DNA of 64,000 nucleotides from an uncultured Cohaesibacter sp. (GCF_963682185.1 NZ_OY821667.1:2616501-2680500), one strand, 5' to 3'; shown: positions 14,435 through 25,007, counted from the stretch's first letter. Program-made: numbers and translations. The notes: generated by a model not told the origin, from the letters alone.

Positions 14435-16237
14435 ATGGACAATAATCGCAATCTCTTCCTTGCCATCGCCCTGTCTTTCATTGTCTTGCTGGGATGGCAG
14501 TATTTTGTCGCCGGACCGCGCATGGAAGCAGAACAGGCGCGGCAGGAACAACTTGCAGCTCAACAGGCAACGGAAACTGAAACCTCCACAGAGCATGCAG
14601 ATACGGCACCCACCCCAGGAGCCACCAATGCACCAGCGACAACGGCTGGTGCTGTCCCGCTGAGCCCACAAGATGCCTTGTCCCAGTCGGCGCGCGTTGA
14701 AATTGATACACCAAAGCTGACCGGCTCGCTGAACCTGACCGGTGCCCGTATCGATGATTTGCACCTGAGCGAATATCGCGAGACGTTGGATGAAAACAGC
14801 CCGACCATTACGCTTCTGTCTCCTTCCGGATCACAAAAGCCCTATTATGCAGAATTCGGATGGGTTTCAGGCTCTGGCGACATTGCCCTGCCAAACGCCA
14901 ACACCGTCTGGACCGCACCTGAAAATGCCAAACTGACCCTCGACCAGCCTCTGGTGCTAACCTGGGACAACGGCGCAGGCCTTACCTTCGTGCGTACTAT
15001 CTCTGTGGATAACGACTATCTGTTTACCATCGACCAGAAAGTTGAAAACAACACGGATGCAGCTGTTTCGCTCTATCCTTATGGCTTGATCTCCCGTCAC
15101 GGCACGATCAAGACCACCGGCATTTACATTCTGCATGAAGGTTTGATCGGTGTGGCTGGTGACGCTGGCCTGCAGGAAGTCGATTACAAGGATCTGGCCG
15201 AAGACAAACTCGTACAGCCGGACAAATCCTCCCAGGGTTGGGTCGGTATCACGGACAAATATTGGGCAACGGCCGTTATTCCGCCGCAGGGCGAAAGTTT
15301 CCAGCCGAGCTTCCGTTATAACGAGATCGCCGGAAAACCTGCCTACCAGTCAGACTATCTGGGCGACGTGGTCAGCGTGGCTGCTGGGTCCAGCATCGAT
15401 TACAAGACGGCCCTGTTCGCCGGTGCCAAGGAAGTGGCGACGCTTGGCGCAGTGGAAAGCAAGACCAATGCGCTCAACTTCGATTTGATGATCGACTGGG
15501 GCTGGTTCTACTTCCTCACCAAGCCGATGTTCTGGGCCATTGACCATCTCTATGGGCTGGTCGGCAACTTTGGTATCGCCATCCTTCTGATCACCGTCAT
15601 CGTCAAGGCAATCTTCTTCCCGCTGGCCAGCAAGTCCTACGCATCCATGGCCAAGATGAAGCTGCTGCAGCCGAAGATGGAAGAGGTCAAGAAGAATTTC
15701 GGTGATGACAAGCAGGCCCAGCAACAGGCCATCATGAAGCTCTATCAGGAAGAGAAGGTCAATCCGCTGGCGGGCTGTTTGCCGATCGCCATTCAGATTC
15801 CGGTCTTCTTCTCCCTCTATAAGGTGCTCTATACCACCATCGAAATGCGCCATGCGCCATTCTTTGGCTGGATTCAGGATCTTTCGGGCCCAGATCCGAC
15901 CAACCTGTTCACCCTGTTCGGGCTTGTGCCTTGGGATCATCCGGCCTTTTTGGCCATTGGTATCTGGCCGATCATCATGGGTATTACCATGTTCGTTCAG
16001 ATGAAACTGAACCCGACACCTCCGGATCCGACCCAGAAGATGATCTTCACCTGGATGCCGATCATGTTCACCTTCATGCTGGCCCGCATGCCAGCCGGTC
16101 TGGTGATCTACTGGGCGTGGAACAACTCCTTGTCCATCATCCAGCAGGCGACCATCATGAAGAAGCATGGTACCAAGATCGAGATCTGGCAGAATATCAA
16201 GGATACGTTCAAGCGCTCGAAGCCGAGCAGCGAATAG
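14435..16237 (+). CDS. yidC: Membrane protein insertase YidC
   Basis: YidC inserts and folds inner-membrane proteins alone or with SecYEG. The 600-residue protein has an N-terminal span (NLFLAIALSFIVLLGWQYFV), a low-complexity linker, a large periplasmic beta-supersandwich domain (to about residue 340), and the conserved C-terminal five-span core beginning WGWFYFLTKPMFWAIDHLYG, with LASKSYASMAKMKLLQPKM as the cytoplasmic C1 coil, NPLAGCLPIAIQIPVFFSLY and the final VIYWAWNNSLSIIQQ span. The gap of 229 bases from rnpA holds no recognisable yidD, which often occupies this place. A strong terminator follows. Confidence 0.97.
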   Translation: MDNNRNLFLAIALSFIVLLGWQYFVAGPRMEAEQARQEQLAAQQATETETSTEHADTAPTPGATNAPATTAGAVPLSPQDALSQSARVEIDTPKLTGSLNLTGARIDDLHLSEYRETLDENSPTITLLSPSGSQKPYYAEFGWVSGSGDIALPNANTVWTAPENAKLTLDQPLVLTWDNGAGLTFVRTISVDNDYLFTIDQKVENNTDAAVSLYPYGLISRHGTIKTTGIYILHEGLIGVAGDAGLQEVDYKDLAEDKLVQPDKSSQGWVGITDKYWATAVIPPQGESFQPSFRYNEIAGKPAYQSDYLGDVVSVAAGSSIDYKTALFAGAKEVATLGAVESKTNALNFDLMIDWGWFYFLTKPMFWAIDHLYGLVGNFGIAILLITVIVKAIFFPLASKSYASMAKMKLLQPKMEEVKKNFGDDKQAQQQAIMKLYQEEKVNPLAGCLPIAIQIPVFFSLYKVLYTTIEMRHAPFFGWIQDLSGPDPTNLFTLFGLVPWDHPAFLAIGIWPIIMGITMFVQMKLNPTPPDPTQKMIFTWMPIMFTFMLARMPAGLVIYWAWNNSLSIIQQATIMKKHGTKIEIWQNIKDTFKRSKPSSE

Positions 16238-16262
16238 AGGCCTTGAAATACAAGAGACAATG

Positions 16263-16287
16263 GGGCGGCTTTTTAGCCGCCCTTTTT
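16263..16287 (+). terminator. Intrinsic terminator after yidC
   Basis: GGGCGGC (16263-16269), a loop of six, GCCGCCC (16276-16282), then TTTTT. Confidence 0.85.
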
Positions 16288-16568
16288 GTTGCAGGAAAAC
16301 AACGCGCACGCGGAGTGCGTGGTGCAAATACCTGGTTTGGTTGGATCAGAATGCAATTTCTGATAAATTGACCCCATCCTGCAACGATGCAAATTCGAGT
16401 GAACCGGTTCGATGAACAACTGACAGCAGCCAATCCCTATAGGCATCACGCATAAGCGTGGGCATGGCGTGCAAAGCGCCAGTAAGGGGCAATCGTGCGC
16501 CCGACACGATCTGTGCTGCATATCTCGCCGTCACCGAAAATTTTCTGCTGCATCGAAAGGGTCTTCCC

Positions 16569-17249
16569 ATGCAAGATACGCAGTCCATCAATCCCGATCC
16601 GAACTATCCCTATCCCGTCGCCGCTTTCAAGCGCTTCGCCTTTCTCAAACCGCTGATCACAAACCCCATGATCGAAGTGGGTGACTTCAGCTATTATGAT
16701 GATCCCGAAGGGCCCGAGAAATTTGAACAGAAGAATGTCCTATATCATTATGATTTCCTCGGAGATCGCCTGATCATCGGCAATTTCTGCGCTTTGGCAA
16801 CCGGCGTGACCTTCATCATGAACGGGGCCAACCACGACATGACCGGCCTTTCAACCTACCCCTTCGGCGTCATGGGGCATGGATGGGGCGAAGGATTTGA
16901 TATTGAAATATTCAAGGCCCAGTCTCGTGGCGATACTGTTGTCGGTCATGATGTCTGGATCGGACGCAAGGCCACCATCATGCCCGGCGTTACCATCGGG
17001 TCCGGGGCCATCATCGGGTCCGGTGCTCTGGTGGCGAGCGATGTGCCCGCCTATGCAATCGTAGGCGGCAATCCGGCCAGACCCATCCGCATGCGTTTTG
17101 ATGAGGCGACCATCAAGCGGCTTCTGGCCGTTGCCTGGTGGAACTGGCCCGTTGAGATGATCAATCGTCACAGGCTCCTCATTCAGGGCGCAGATATCGA
17201 CGCGTTGGAAGCTGCTTCCAACGCATTTTCTGGCACCCTAGACACATAG
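16569..17249 (+). CDS. CatB/Vat-type hexapeptide acetyltransferase
   Basis: The 226-residue enzyme belongs to the xenobiotic acetyltransferase group of left-handed beta-helix proteins. Visible signatures are [41 protein letters not shown] (the catalytic histidine in this segment), and the helix repeats [29 protein letters not shown] followed by [16 protein letters not shown]. Members transfer acetyl from acetyl-CoA to hydroxyls of chloramphenicol, streptogramins or sugars; most chromosomal copies have unknown natural substrates. The ATG at 16569 follows AAAGGG; the 280-base gap after yidC suggests its own promoter. Confidence 0.85.
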   Translation: MQDTQSINPDPNYPYPVAAFKRFAFLKPLITNPMIEVGDFSYYDDPEGPEKFEQKNVLYHYDFLGDRLIIGNFCALATGVTFIMNGANHDMTGLSTYPFGVMGHGWGEGFDIEIFKAQSRGDTVVGHDVWIGRKATIMPGVTIGSGAIIGSGALVASDVPAYAIVGGNPARPIRMRFDEATIKRLLAVAWWNWPVEMINRHRLLIQGADIDALEAASNAFSGTLDT

Positions 17250-17282
17250 GGGCCTCGCTTTCACGCTTGTTTCTCTGTAAAA

Positions 17283-17308
17283 GGCAGGCTACCAAGGCCT
17301 GCCCTTTT
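17283..17308 (+). terminator. Intrinsic terminator after the acetyltransferase
   Basis: GGCAGGC (17283-17289) pairs with GCCTGCC (17297-17303), followed by CTTTTC. It separates the acetyltransferase from engB. Confidence 0.7.
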
Positions 17309-17328
17309 CTAATCAGGAACGCTCAATC

Positions 17329-18045
17329 ATGACCGATCAAGATAACACCGCCGAGACCAACCCCGCTGAAGACACCGAGAGCCTTGTTGCGCTCGTTGGT
17401 GACGATGAAGTGGATCCGGCGCTTGCCGAGCGGGCCAGACTGCTTTTCGCCCAAAGCTGGGACTTCATGTGGGGTACGAAATTCTTCCACCAGCTGCCTC
17501 CGATCGAAGGCGTCGAGATTGCTTTTGCCGGTCGTTCCAACGTGGGCAAATCCTCTTTGCTCAACGCCATTACCGGTCGCAAAGCCTTGGCGCGCACATC
17601 CAACACGCCGGGCCGCACCAAAGAACTCAATTTCTTTCGTCCGGAGAAAGATCCCACTCTGGTGATCTGTGACATGCCCGGCTATGGCTATGCCAAGGCC
17701 TCCAAGAAGGAAGTGGCAGCCTGGAACGAGCTTATTCTGGACTATCTGCGCGGTCGTCCGAATTTGCGGCGCGTCTATGTTCTGATCGATAGCCGCCACG
17801 GCCTCAAGGCCAATGATACCGAGGTGATGGAAACCCTTGATAAGGCTGCGGTCAACTATCAGGTGGTGCTCACCAAGGTCGACAAGACCAAGCTCAAGGA
17901 TCTCAGGAAAGTCATCGAAAAGGTACAGCTGGGCCTCAAGAAACGTCCGGCAGCACATCCGGAGATTCTGCTGACTTCCTCTGAAAAGAAGATTGGCATC
18001 AAGCGTTTGCGTGCTGAAATGCTGCTTTTGTCCGATGGGATGTAA
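17329..18045 (+). CDS. engB: Ribosome biogenesis GTPase YihA/EngB
   Basis: The 238-residue protein is a TRAFAC-class GTPase that helps late assembly of the 50S subunit. Motifs in order: G1 GRSNVGKSS (residues 68-76), the G2 region [13 protein letters not shown]3 DMPGYGYA, G4 TKVD and the G5-like LTSSEKKIG. An acidic N-terminal extension of some 35 residues precedes the domain. The terminator just upstream suggests that its promoter lies in the roughly 40 bases before the start or that it depends on read-through. argB follows after 130 bases, an arrangement frequent in Hyphomicrobiales. Confidence 0.96.
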   Translation: MTDQDNTAETNPAEDTESLVALVGDDEVDPALAERARLLFAQSWDFMWGTKFFHQLPPIEGVEIAFAGRSNVGKSSLLNAITGRKALARTSNTPGRTKELNFFRPEKDPTLVICDMPGYGYAKASKKEVAAWNELILDYLRGRPNLRRVYVLIDSRHGLKANDTEVMETLDKAAVNYQVVLTKVDKTKLKDLRKVIEKVQLGLKKRPAAHPEILLTSSEKKIGIKRLRAEMLLLSDGM

Positions 18046-18175
18046 AAGGAGAAGCCGCACATTGTTTCAAAAATTGTGACAAAAGCGGCATAACCCTCCG
18101 GATTTCTTGCGTATCCCAACAATAGTCGTTATACAGCGTGGTCAGTTACGTAACCCGCCGATACAGAGAAGCGCC

Positions 18176-19078
18176 ATGTCCGACACGTCCAACTCATCAA
18201 ACAAGCCGGCCAATCGTGCCAAGACCATCTCCGAAGCGCTTCCTTTCATGCAGCGCTATGATGGCCAGACTGTTGTTGTCAAATATGGCGGCCATGCCAT
18301 GGGGGACGCAGAATTGGGGCAGGCCTTTGCACGCGATATTGTTCTGCTCAAGCAGGCCGGCGTCAAACCGATTGTCGTGCATGGCGGTGGCCCGCAGATC
18401 AAATCAATGCTTGAACGTCTCGGCATCGAATCTGAGTTCAAGGGCGGGCTGCGCGTGACAGACGCCCACACCGTGGAAGTGGTTGAAATGGTGCTGGCTG
18501 GCTCCATCAACAAATCCATTGTCAGCAATATCAATGCAGAAGGCGGTCGCGCCATCGGTCTGTGTGGCAAGGATGGTAACATGGTGCAGGCTGAAAAGCT
18601 GACCAGAACCATCCGCGACCCTGATAGCAAGATCGAGGAAATCGTTGATCTGGGCTTTGTGGGTGATCCTAAGAAAGTGGATCGTTCTGTGCTCGACATC
18701 GTCGCCAAGGATGCGCTTATTCCGGTGATCGCGCCTGTTGCGCCCGGAGCGGACGGTGCCACCTATAATATTAATGCCGATACCTTTGCCGGTGCTGTGG
18801 CTGGAGCGGTTGATTCAAAGCGCCTGCTGTTCTTGACGGATGTGCCCGGTGTTCTTGATAAGGACGGCAAGCTGATCAAGGCGCTCACCATCAAACAGGC
18901 TCATGATCTTATTACCGACGGCACGATTTCCGGCGGCATGATTCCAAAAGTGGAAACCTGCATCGATGCGCTCAACAAGGGTGTTGAAGGCGTGGTCATT
19001 CTTGATGGCAAGGTGCCACATGCCGTGCTGCTCGAACTCTTCACGGAAGGCGGAGCGGGAACCTTGATCACGCATTGA
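18176..19078 (+). CDS. argB: Acetylglutamate kinase
   Basis: ArgB phosphorylates N-acetyl-L-glutamate in the second step of arginine synthesis. The 300-residue enzyme shows the amino acid kinase fold: [31 protein letters not shown] with the glycine-rich nucleotide loop, [14 protein letters not shown], and the C-terminal [16 protein letters not shown]. It carries the N-terminal helix found in arginine-inhibited hexameric forms. The ATG at 18176 follows AGAGAAG and is preferred to the longer open frame from 18107. A G-rich intrinsic terminator follows. Confidence 0.97.
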   Translation: MSDTSNSSNKPANRAKTISEALPFMQRYDGQTVVVKYGGHAMGDAELGQAFARDIVLLKQAGVKPIVVHGGGPQIKSMLERLGIESEFKGGLRVTDAHTVEVVEMVLAGSINKSIVSNINAEGGRAIGLCGKDGNMVQAEKLTRTIRDPDSKIEEIVDLGFVGDPKKVDRSVLDIVAKDALIPVIAPVAPGADGATYNINADTFAGAVAGAVDSKRLLFLTDVPGVLDKDGKLIKALTIKQAHDLITDGTISGGMIPKVETCIDALNKGVEGVVILDGKVPHAVLLELFTEGGAGTLITH

Positions 19079-19117
19079 GCTGCGGCAATTGCTACAAACA
19101 CCTTATGCGAACAAGGG

Positions 19118-19140
19118 GGGGAGCTTTCCTCCCCTTTTCT
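19118..19140. terminator. Terminator between argB and mutM
   Basis: GGGGAG (19118-19123) pairs with CTCCCC (19129-19134), then TTTTCT in the plus direction. It serves argB; mutM converges from the other side and has no comparable T run of its own here. Confidence 0.75.
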
Positions 19141-19141
19141 A

Positions 19142-20029
19142 TTATTTTTGGCATTTGGCACAGAAGAAGGTAGAGCGCCCACTCTGGGTGATCCGCTCGA
19201 TTGTGCCTTTGCATCCCTCTTTCATGCAGGACTCTCCCTCCCGGTCATAGACCTTGAAGCGATGCTGAAAATAGCCAAGGCTGCCATCGGCGCGGGTGTG
19301 ATCGCGCAAGGTGGAGCCCCCCGCTGCGATGGCTTCGGCGATGGTGGCGCGGATCTCTTCGGTCAGCAATACAAGCTTTGCCGAAGGCTTCCCTTTCTTG
19401 GACACGAGAGTGCCTGCCGCCCGTCTCGGGTCGAGGCCAGATCTGAACAGCGCTTCGCACACATAGATGTTGCCGAGGCCGGCAATGATATGCTGGTCGA
19501 GCAGTGCCGATTTTAACGGCGTCTTCTTGCCCATAAATTTTTCTGCCAGATAATCAGCGCTCAGGGCATTGCCCACCGGCTCTACCCCCAACTTGGCAAA
19601 ATAGGGATGTTCGGCCAGCGAAACGCGGGCGATGAGATCGAAGAAACCAAAGCGGCGCGGGTCATTATAGAGGATCGACGCGCCAGAGGTGAGATGCAGC
19701 ACCACATGATCATGCTGGGGGCGTTTGCCCCGGGCAAGGTGAAAGCTCTCCTCGGCAATCAGATGCTGTTCCTCCTGGCTGACCACGCGGAAAGACCCGG
19801 ACATGCCCAGATGCATCACAAGCACCATGCCATCATCCAGATCGGCCAGCAGATATTTGGCACGCCGTCCCAGCCCCACGACCTGACGGCCGGCAAGGCG
19901 GTCAGCCAATTGGTCCGGAAAGGGAAATCTGAGATTTTCGCGGCGCACTTCGGCCCGCTCAATGGTGGCATTCTCAAGCACCGGCTGCAGGCCGAGTCGC
20001 ACGGTTTCCACCTCTGGCAATTCTGGCAT
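19142..20029 (-). CDS. mutM: Formamidopyrimidine-DNA glycosylase
   Basis: MutM (Fpg) removes 8-oxoguanine and ring-opened purines and cleaves the abasic site. The mature N-terminal PELPEVETVR supplies the catalytic proline and glutamate. The lysine of GRRAKYLL, the DPRRFGFF loop and the helix-two-turn-helix region (QHIIAGLGNIYVCEALFRSG) are present, and the C-terminal zinc finger reads CMKEGC and CAKC. The 295-residue length is normal. It starts three bases after the stop of the aminotransferase gene, so the two form an operon. Confidence 0.97.
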   Translation of the reverse strand: MPELPEVETVRLGLQPVLENATIERAEVRRENLRFPFPDQLADRLAGRQVVGLGRRAKYLLADLDDGMVLVMHLGMSGSFRVVSQEEQHLIAEESFHLARGKRPQHDHVVLHLTSGASILYNDPRRFGFFDLIARVSLAEHPYFAKLGVEPVGNALSADYLAEKFMGKKTPLKSALLDQHIIAGLGNIYVCEALFRSGLDPRRAAGTLVSKKGKPSAKLVLLTEEIRATIAEAIAAGGSTLRDHTRADGSLGYFQHRFKVYDREGESCMKEGCKGTIERITQSGRSTFFCAKCQK

Positions 20030-20032
20030 GAT

Positions 20033-21208
20033 CTAGTCCTGACTGAGCGCTTCCAGTGCGGCAAGCGCAGTATCGATTTCCGCTTTGTTGTTATAATAAT
20101 GAGGTGCCATACGCAGCAAAACCGGCAGCTTGCGCTCTTCCGCGTCGAGCCGGGTGCTTTCAGGGTTGGAAGCCCCGATCGCAATGCCCTGCTGGCGCAA
20201 AAGGGCAACGGTTGGGCGTGGGTCAAGCCCCTCAATCGTAAAGCTGACAATGGCGCATTGTTTCGCTCCGACATCATGCACCTGACCGCCCTTTAATGCC
20301 GAAATACGCGCTCTTGCATAATCCGCCAATTCTGTAACACGCGCTTCGATGGCTTCCAGACCAATGGCGAGAGCATAGTCACACGCGACTTTGAGGCCAG
20401 CCCTAAGGGCGTAACTATTTTCCCAGTTCTCGAACCGTCTGGCATCCGCCCGTAAGGCATACTGATCGCGGCTCACCCATGGAGCGCCGAAATGATCCAG
20501 CATCACGGGTTCCAGAGTTTCAAGCCATTTTTCTTTGATGTAGAGAAATCCGATCCCGCGCGGTCCTCGCAGGAATTTTCGCCCCGTGGCGGAAAGAAAG
20601 TCGCAATTGAGTGCCTCGACATCCACGGGCATTTGCCCCACGGCCTGACAGGCATCCAGCAAATAAGGCACACCGTGCTTTTTGGCAATTGCACCCACGG
20701 CGGCGGCAGGATTGACCAACCCGCCATTGGTCGGCACCCATGTAATGGCAATAAGTGCAGTTTTTTCCGTGATCATGCTTTCCAGTGCGGTGATGTCCAG
20801 TGCGCCTGTTTCATCGCTCGGCACTATGTCGATTTCGATGCCATCACGCTTCTGCCTTTGCAGAAAGGCCACATAATTGGCCGCATATTCAGCCTGACAG
20901 GTGAGGATCCGATCCCCTGCCTGCAATGGCAATGCATAGAAGGCCTGACACCAGGCCGCCGTGGCATTTTCCAATATGGCGATCTCGCGGGGTTTCGCCC
21001 CGATCAGGCGTGCAACCGAGCTGTATGTCTCATCCAGCATGGTTGCCTCATGGGCGTGGGCTTCATAGCCACCAACTCTGGCTTCAAGATCAAGATAGGC
21101 CATCACAGCATCGACAACCGGCAGCGGAGCGAGTGCCGAACCGCAGGCCATCAGGTGAATACCGTGGGCTAGTCCCGGCGTTTCCTTGCGTATTTTCTCA
21201 ATATCCAT
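20033..21208 (-). CDS. Class V aminotransferase (cysteine desulfurase-like fold)
   Basis: The 391-residue protein has the PLP fold of class V aminotransferases: an N-terminal substrate region (GIHLMACGSALAPLP), NATAAWCQAFYAL before the large domain, DACQAVGQMPVDVEALNCDF with the cofactor aspartate, and the Schiff-base lysine in TGRKFLRGPRG (Lys211). The active-site cysteine loop of true cysteine desulfurases is not evident, so an aminotransferase or lyase acting on a small amino acid is more likely. The start at 21208 has GGGGG upstream; the open frame runs farther, into the divergent ubiE promoter region. It is cotranscribed with mutM, without an obvious functional link. Confidence 0.85.
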   Translation of the reverse strand: MDIEKIRKETPGLAHGIHLMACGSALAPLPVVDAVMAYLDLEARVGGYEAHAHEATMLDETYSSVARLIGAKPREIAILENATAAWCQAFYALPLQAGDRILTCQAEYAANYVAFLQRQKRDGIEIDIVPSDETGALDITALESMITEKTALIAITWVPTNGGLVNPAAAVGAIAKKHGVPYLLDACQAVGQMPVDVEALNCDFLSATGRKFLRGPRGIGFLYIKEKWLETLEPVMLDHFGAPWVSRDQYALRADARRFENWENSYALRAGLKVACDYALAIGLEAIEARVTELADYARARISALKGGQVHDVGAKQCAIVSFTIEGLDPRPTVALLRQQGIAIGASNPESTRLDAEERKLPVLLRMAPHYYNNKAEIDTALAALEALSQD

Positions 21209-21376
21209 GGAAGGCCCCCTAGAAGAGACAAAAGGAAAAATCACCCTATCAATGGGACGAAAGCAACACAAGAAAAGCCGTTTGGAAACATGGCATTTAA
21301 GAAAAAGATGGGCTATTGTCCGGCGGAAAAGAAATGACAATCGCTCCCCGACAGGGTCGAGCGCAGGATGTGGATC

Positions 21377-22168
21377 ATGGCTGTACAAAAAAGAGAACGC
21401 ACAGAAAAAGTCACGGAAATGGCCACCTCTTTCGGCTTCGAACAAGTGGGCGAAGGAGAAAAACAGCCGCGGGTCAATGAGGTTTTCCACCATGTGGCTG
21501 ATCGTTACGATGTGATGAATGACCTGATGAGTGGGGGAATGCACCGGCTCTGGAAAGATGCCTTTGTCGCATGGCTCAATCCGCCACAGAGCGGTCGCGT
21601 GCCCTTCAAGCTGCTCGATGTAGCTGGGGGTACGGGGGATATTTCTTTCCGTGTTGTTGAGCGCTCACGCAAGAATGCCCACTGCACCGTGTTTGATATC
21701 AATGGTTCCATGCTTGGCGTGGGCAAGGATCGGGCCAAGGAAAATGGCCTCATCAGCAATCTCGAATTTGTTGAAGGCAACGCAGAAGAGTTGCCCTTCG
21801 AGGATAACAGCTTCGACGCCTATACCATCGCCTATGGCATCCGCAATGTGCCGCGCATCGACAAGGCACTCAGCGAGGCCTATCGCGTGTTGAAGCGGGG
21901 GGGCCGCTTCATGTGTCTTGAATTCTCCAATGTCGACATGCCCTTGCTCGACAAGGCCTATGATATTTTTTCCTTTAATGCCATTCCTGCCATTGGCGAT
22001 GTCGTAACGGGCGACAGGGAAAGCTATGAATATTTTGTCCAGTCGATCCGCAAGTTTCCCAATAAGGCGCGCTTCAAGATGATGGTCGAGGATGCCGGTT
22101 TCCAGCAGGTGACCTATCGCAACATGTCTGGTGGCATCACCGCCATGCATTCGGGCTGGAAGCTTTAA
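21377..22168 (+). CDS. ubiE: Ubiquinone/menaquinone C-methyltransferase
   Basis: UbiE adds the C-methyl group to the benzoquinol ring in ubiquinone synthesis. The protein shows [28 protein letters not shown], the SAM-binding [37 protein letters not shown] and the family ending [12 protein letters not shown]. The ATG at 21377 has AGGA eight bases upstream; an ATG at 21368 would add three residues. ubiB follows after 18 bases, the usual alphaproteobacterial pair. Confidence 0.97.
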   Translation: MAVQKRERTEKVTEMATSFGFEQVGEGEKQPRVNEVFHHVADRYDVMNDLMSGGMHRLWKDAFVAWLNPPQSGRVPFKLLDVAGGTGDISFRVVERSRKNAHCTVFDINGSMLGVGKDRAKENGLISNLEFVEGNAEELPFEDNSFDAYTIAYGIRNVPRIDKALSEAYRVLKRGGRFMCLEFSNVDMPLLDKAYDIFSFNAIPAIGDVVTGDRESYEYFVQSIRKFPNKARFKMMVEDAGFQQVTYRNMSGGITAMHSGWKL

Positions 22169-22186
22169 GGATCGGAAAAGACAATT

Positions 22187-23773
22187 ATGATTGGTGCGTC
22201 ATCTGCTCTGCTTCGCCTTGTGCATACGGGCTATATTCTGGCTCGTGAAGGTGTCTTCTCTATCGTCGAGCCACCGGCAGACTTGCCGACAGCCCCGCGT
22301 GTTGCTCTGGCCTTTCTCAAGCTGTTCGAGCGTAAAAATGCCTCTGCCCGCAACAAGGGTGAACGCCTGAGTGCCGCACTCAACCGGCTGGGGCCATCTT
22401 ATGTCAAGATGGGTCAGTTTCTGGCAACCCGCCCCGATCTGGTCGGGCCTGAGCTTGCCGAGGCGTTGACCACGTTGCAAGATCGTGTGCCTGCCTTCAG
22501 CATGCAGGAAGCGCGCAAGGCGGTGGAAGATGCCTTGGGCAAACCGGTTGAAGCGCTATTTGACAGCTTCTCCGAACCGATTGCTGCCGCCTCCATTGCA
22601 CAGGTGCACAAGGCCTCCTTCGTGGATGCCAGCGGCGAGCGACAGGATGTGGCCGTCAAGATCCTGCGACCAAAGATTGCCCAGCGATTTCAGGATGATC
22701 TGGCTGGCTTCTATCTGGCTGCCCGTCTGATTGAAGCTGTGCATGCACCGTCCCGCCGCTTGAAGCCGGTCGGCGTGGTGGACACACTGGCCCAATCCAT
22801 CCGTCTGGAAATGGATTTTCGCCTTGAAGCAGCAGCCATGAGCGAAATGGGTGAAAATTGCGCTGAAGATGATGATTTCCGCGTGCCGACCATCTATTGG
22901 GCCAAATCGGAAAAGTCCGTCATGACCATGGAATGGATCGATGGAATCAAGCTCAATGATCTGGAAGCGCTGAAGGCCTCCGGCCATGATCTGAGTGCGC
23001 TCGGGCGCACCGTGATCCAGTCTTTCCTGCGTCATGCCCTGCGAGATGGCTTTTTCCATGCAGACATGCATCCGGGCAATCTGTTCCTTGGCAGCGATGG
23101 CAAGCTGGTGGCTGTCGATTTCGGCATCATGGGGCGGCTTGGCATGAAGGAACAGCGTTTTCTTGCCGAAATTCTCTATGGCTTCATCAAACGCGATTAT
23201 CGCCGTGTCTCCATGGTGCATTTCGAAGCGGGCTATGTGCCTTCCACACAGGATGTCGATACCTTCGCGCAAGCCCTACGGTCCATCGGTGAGCCGATTC
23301 ATGGGCGCGATTCTGCTGAGATTTCCATGGCTGGCCTGTTGCAACAACTGTTTGAATTCACCGAGCTGTTCGGCATGGCAACCCGCACGGAACTGATTCT
23401 TCTGCAAAAGACCATGGTCGTGGCCGAAGGGGTTGCGCGCATGCTCGACGACAGCCTCAATCTCTGGAACACCTCTGAACCCGTGGTCAAAAGCTGGATG
23501 GAAAAGAATCTCGGCCCTGTTGCCAAGGCCAAGGAAATGGCCGAAGGCCTGTCGGTGCTGGGCACGCTTTCTGCTCAATTGCCCGAGATGGCGCGTCGTG
23601 CCGAACGCCTGTTCAGCAGCTTCGACGAAATGGGCCGTGACGGTCTTCGTCTCGATGCCGAAACGGTGACTGCCATCGGACAGGCCGAAGCCCGCAAGGG
23701 GCGCACTGGCCGTCTTGCACTCTGGGTGATTGCCATCGCCCTTGCTGCCATTGCCATTCGTATCTGGAGTTAG
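22187..23773 (+). CDS. ubiB: UbiB, kinase-like factor for ubiquinone synthesis
   Basis: UbiB is an atypical ABC1/ADCK ATPase needed for ubiquinone synthesis. Family signatures are present: YVKMGQFLATRPD (KxGQ), the alanine-rich loop EPIAAASIAQVHKA that replaces the kinase glycine loop, AVKIL with the ATP lysine, HADMHPGNLF, and VDFGIMGRL in place of the DFG loop. The C-terminal LALWVIAIALAAIAIRIW is a membrane anchor. The 528-residue length is typical. It sits in ubiE-ubiB-coaBC order with short gaps. Confidence 0.96.
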   Translation: MIGASSALLRLVHTGYILAREGVFSIVEPPADLPTAPRVALAFLKLFERKNASARNKGERLSAALNRLGPSYVKMGQFLATRPDLVGPELAEALTTLQDRVPAFSMQEARKAVEDALGKPVEALFDSFSEPIAAASIAQVHKASFVDASGERQDVAVKILRPKIAQRFQDDLAGFYLAARLIEAVHAPSRRLKPVGVVDTLAQSIRLEMDFRLEAAAMSEMGENCAEDDDFRVPTIYWAKSEKSVMTMEWIDGIKLNDLEALKASGHDLSALGRTVIQSFLRHALRDGFFHADMHPGNLFLGSDGKLVAVDFGIMGRLGMKEQRFLAEILYGFIKRDYRRVSMVHFEAGYVPSTQDVDTFAQALRSIGEPIHGRDSAEISMAGLLQQLFEFTELFGMATRTELILLQKTMVVAEGVARMLDDSLNLWNTSEPVVKSWMEKNLGPVAKAKEMAEGLSVLGTLSAQLPEMARRAERLFSSFDEMGRDGLRLDAETVTAIGQAEARKGRTGRLALWVIAIALAAIAIRIWS

Positions 23774-23789
23774 GATAGGAGAGATCATC

Positions 23790-25007
23790 ATGCTTGAAAA
23801 CAAGCGCGTCCTGCTCGTCATTTCCGGCGGCATAGCCGCCTTCAAGGCGCTGGATATCATCCGCCTTCTTTTGAAAGAGGGCGCCGGTGTCCAGGTCATC
23901 ATGACCAAAGCCGCGACCGAATTCGTTGCGCCACTGACCATCGCCACGCTCACGGGCAACCCGGTGCTGACCGATCTGTTCGACCTGACGCGAGAGAGCG
24001 AGATCGGACATATCGAATTGTCCCGCGCCGCAGATCTGGTGGTTGTCGCGCCTGCTACCGCCAATCTGATTGCCAAGATGGCCAACGGCATCGCCGATGA
24101 TCTGCCCAGCACCATGCTGTTGGCAACAGACAAGCCGGTACTCGTCGCCCCGGCCATGAATGTGCGCATGTGGTACCATCCGGCAACCCAGCGAAATCTT
24201 GCCACCTTGCAAAAAGACGGCCTGCATTTTGTCGGTCCCGCAGAGGGCATGATGGCCTGCAACGAAGAAGGCCCCGGCCGCCTCAGCGAGCCGGAAGACA
24301 TTCTTCTCGCCATAAAGGCCTTGCTGGATGACAGTCCCAAGCCGCTGGCGGGCAAACATGTGTTGATCACCGCTGGCCCGACCCATGAGCCGATTGATCC
24401 GGTGCGCTATATCGCCAACCGCTCTTCTGGCAAGCAGGGTTACGCCCTTGCCGCTGCCGCGCGGGATGCTGGCGCACGGGTCACTCTCGTTTCCGGCCCG
24501 GTGGCTCTTGAGCCGCCAAGGGGTGTCGAGATCATCAGGGTCGAGACTGCGCGGGAGATGAAAGAGGCGGTGAGCGGCGCATTGCCTGCTGATATCGCAA
24601 TCATGGCCGCCGCTGTCGCCGATTGGCATGTAGCCAATCAGGGCGCGGAAAAAATCAAGAAGCAGGCTGATGGCAGCTTTCCAGCGCTTCAGTTCGAGGA
24701 AAATCCCGATATTGCCCGCTTTGTCGGCACCCATCCGGACAAAAGGCCCAAGCTGGTTATCGGCTTTGCCGCCGAAACGCAGGATCTGGAGGCCAACGCA
24801 GCCAGGAAGCTCACCAAAAAGGGCGTCGACTGGATCATCGCCAACGACGTGTCCCCTCAGACCGGCATCATGGGCGGCGATCACAACATGATCAAGATTA
24901 TCCGTTCCGATAGCATCGAGGCGTGGCAGGACATGAGCAAGCAGGATGTTGCCAGCCGCCTTATCGCGCGCCTCAGCGAAGCCCTCGAAGAGAGCATCGA
25001 AATCTGA
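23790..25007 (+). CDS. coaBC: Bifunctional phosphopantothenoylcysteine decarboxylase/synthetase
   Basis: CoaBC couples cysteine to 4'-phosphopantothenate and decarboxylates the product in coenzyme A synthesis. The N-terminal CoaC half is an FMN flavoprotein (LLVISGGIAAFKALDIIRLL, VVVAPATANLIAKMANGIADDL, APAMNVRMW). The C-terminal CoaB half begins near residue 185 with HVLITAGPTHEPIDPVRYIANRSSGKQGYALA and ends with the lysine-rich AEKIKK and MGGDHNMIKII segments. The ATG at 23790 follows GGAGAG. dut comes 65 bases later, the common coaBC-dut order. Confidence 0.97.
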   Translation: MLENKRVLLVISGGIAAFKALDIIRLLLKEGAGVQVIMTKAATEFVAPLTIATLTGNPVLTDLFDLTRESEIGHIELSRAADLVVVAPATANLIAKMANGIADDLPSTMLLATDKPVLVAPAMNVRMWYHPATQRNLATLQKDGLHFVGPAEGMMACNEEGPGRLSEPEDILLAIKALLDDSPKPLAGKHVLITAGPTHEPIDPVRYIANRSSGKQGYALAAAARDAGARVTLVSGPVALEPPRGVEIIRVETAREMKEAVSGALPADIAIMAAAVADWHVANQGAEKIKKQADGSFPALQFEENPDIARFVGTHPDKRPKLVIGFAAETQDLEANAARKLTKKGVDWIIANDVSPQTGIMGGDHNMIKIIRSDSIEAWQDMSKQDVASRLIARLSEALEESIEI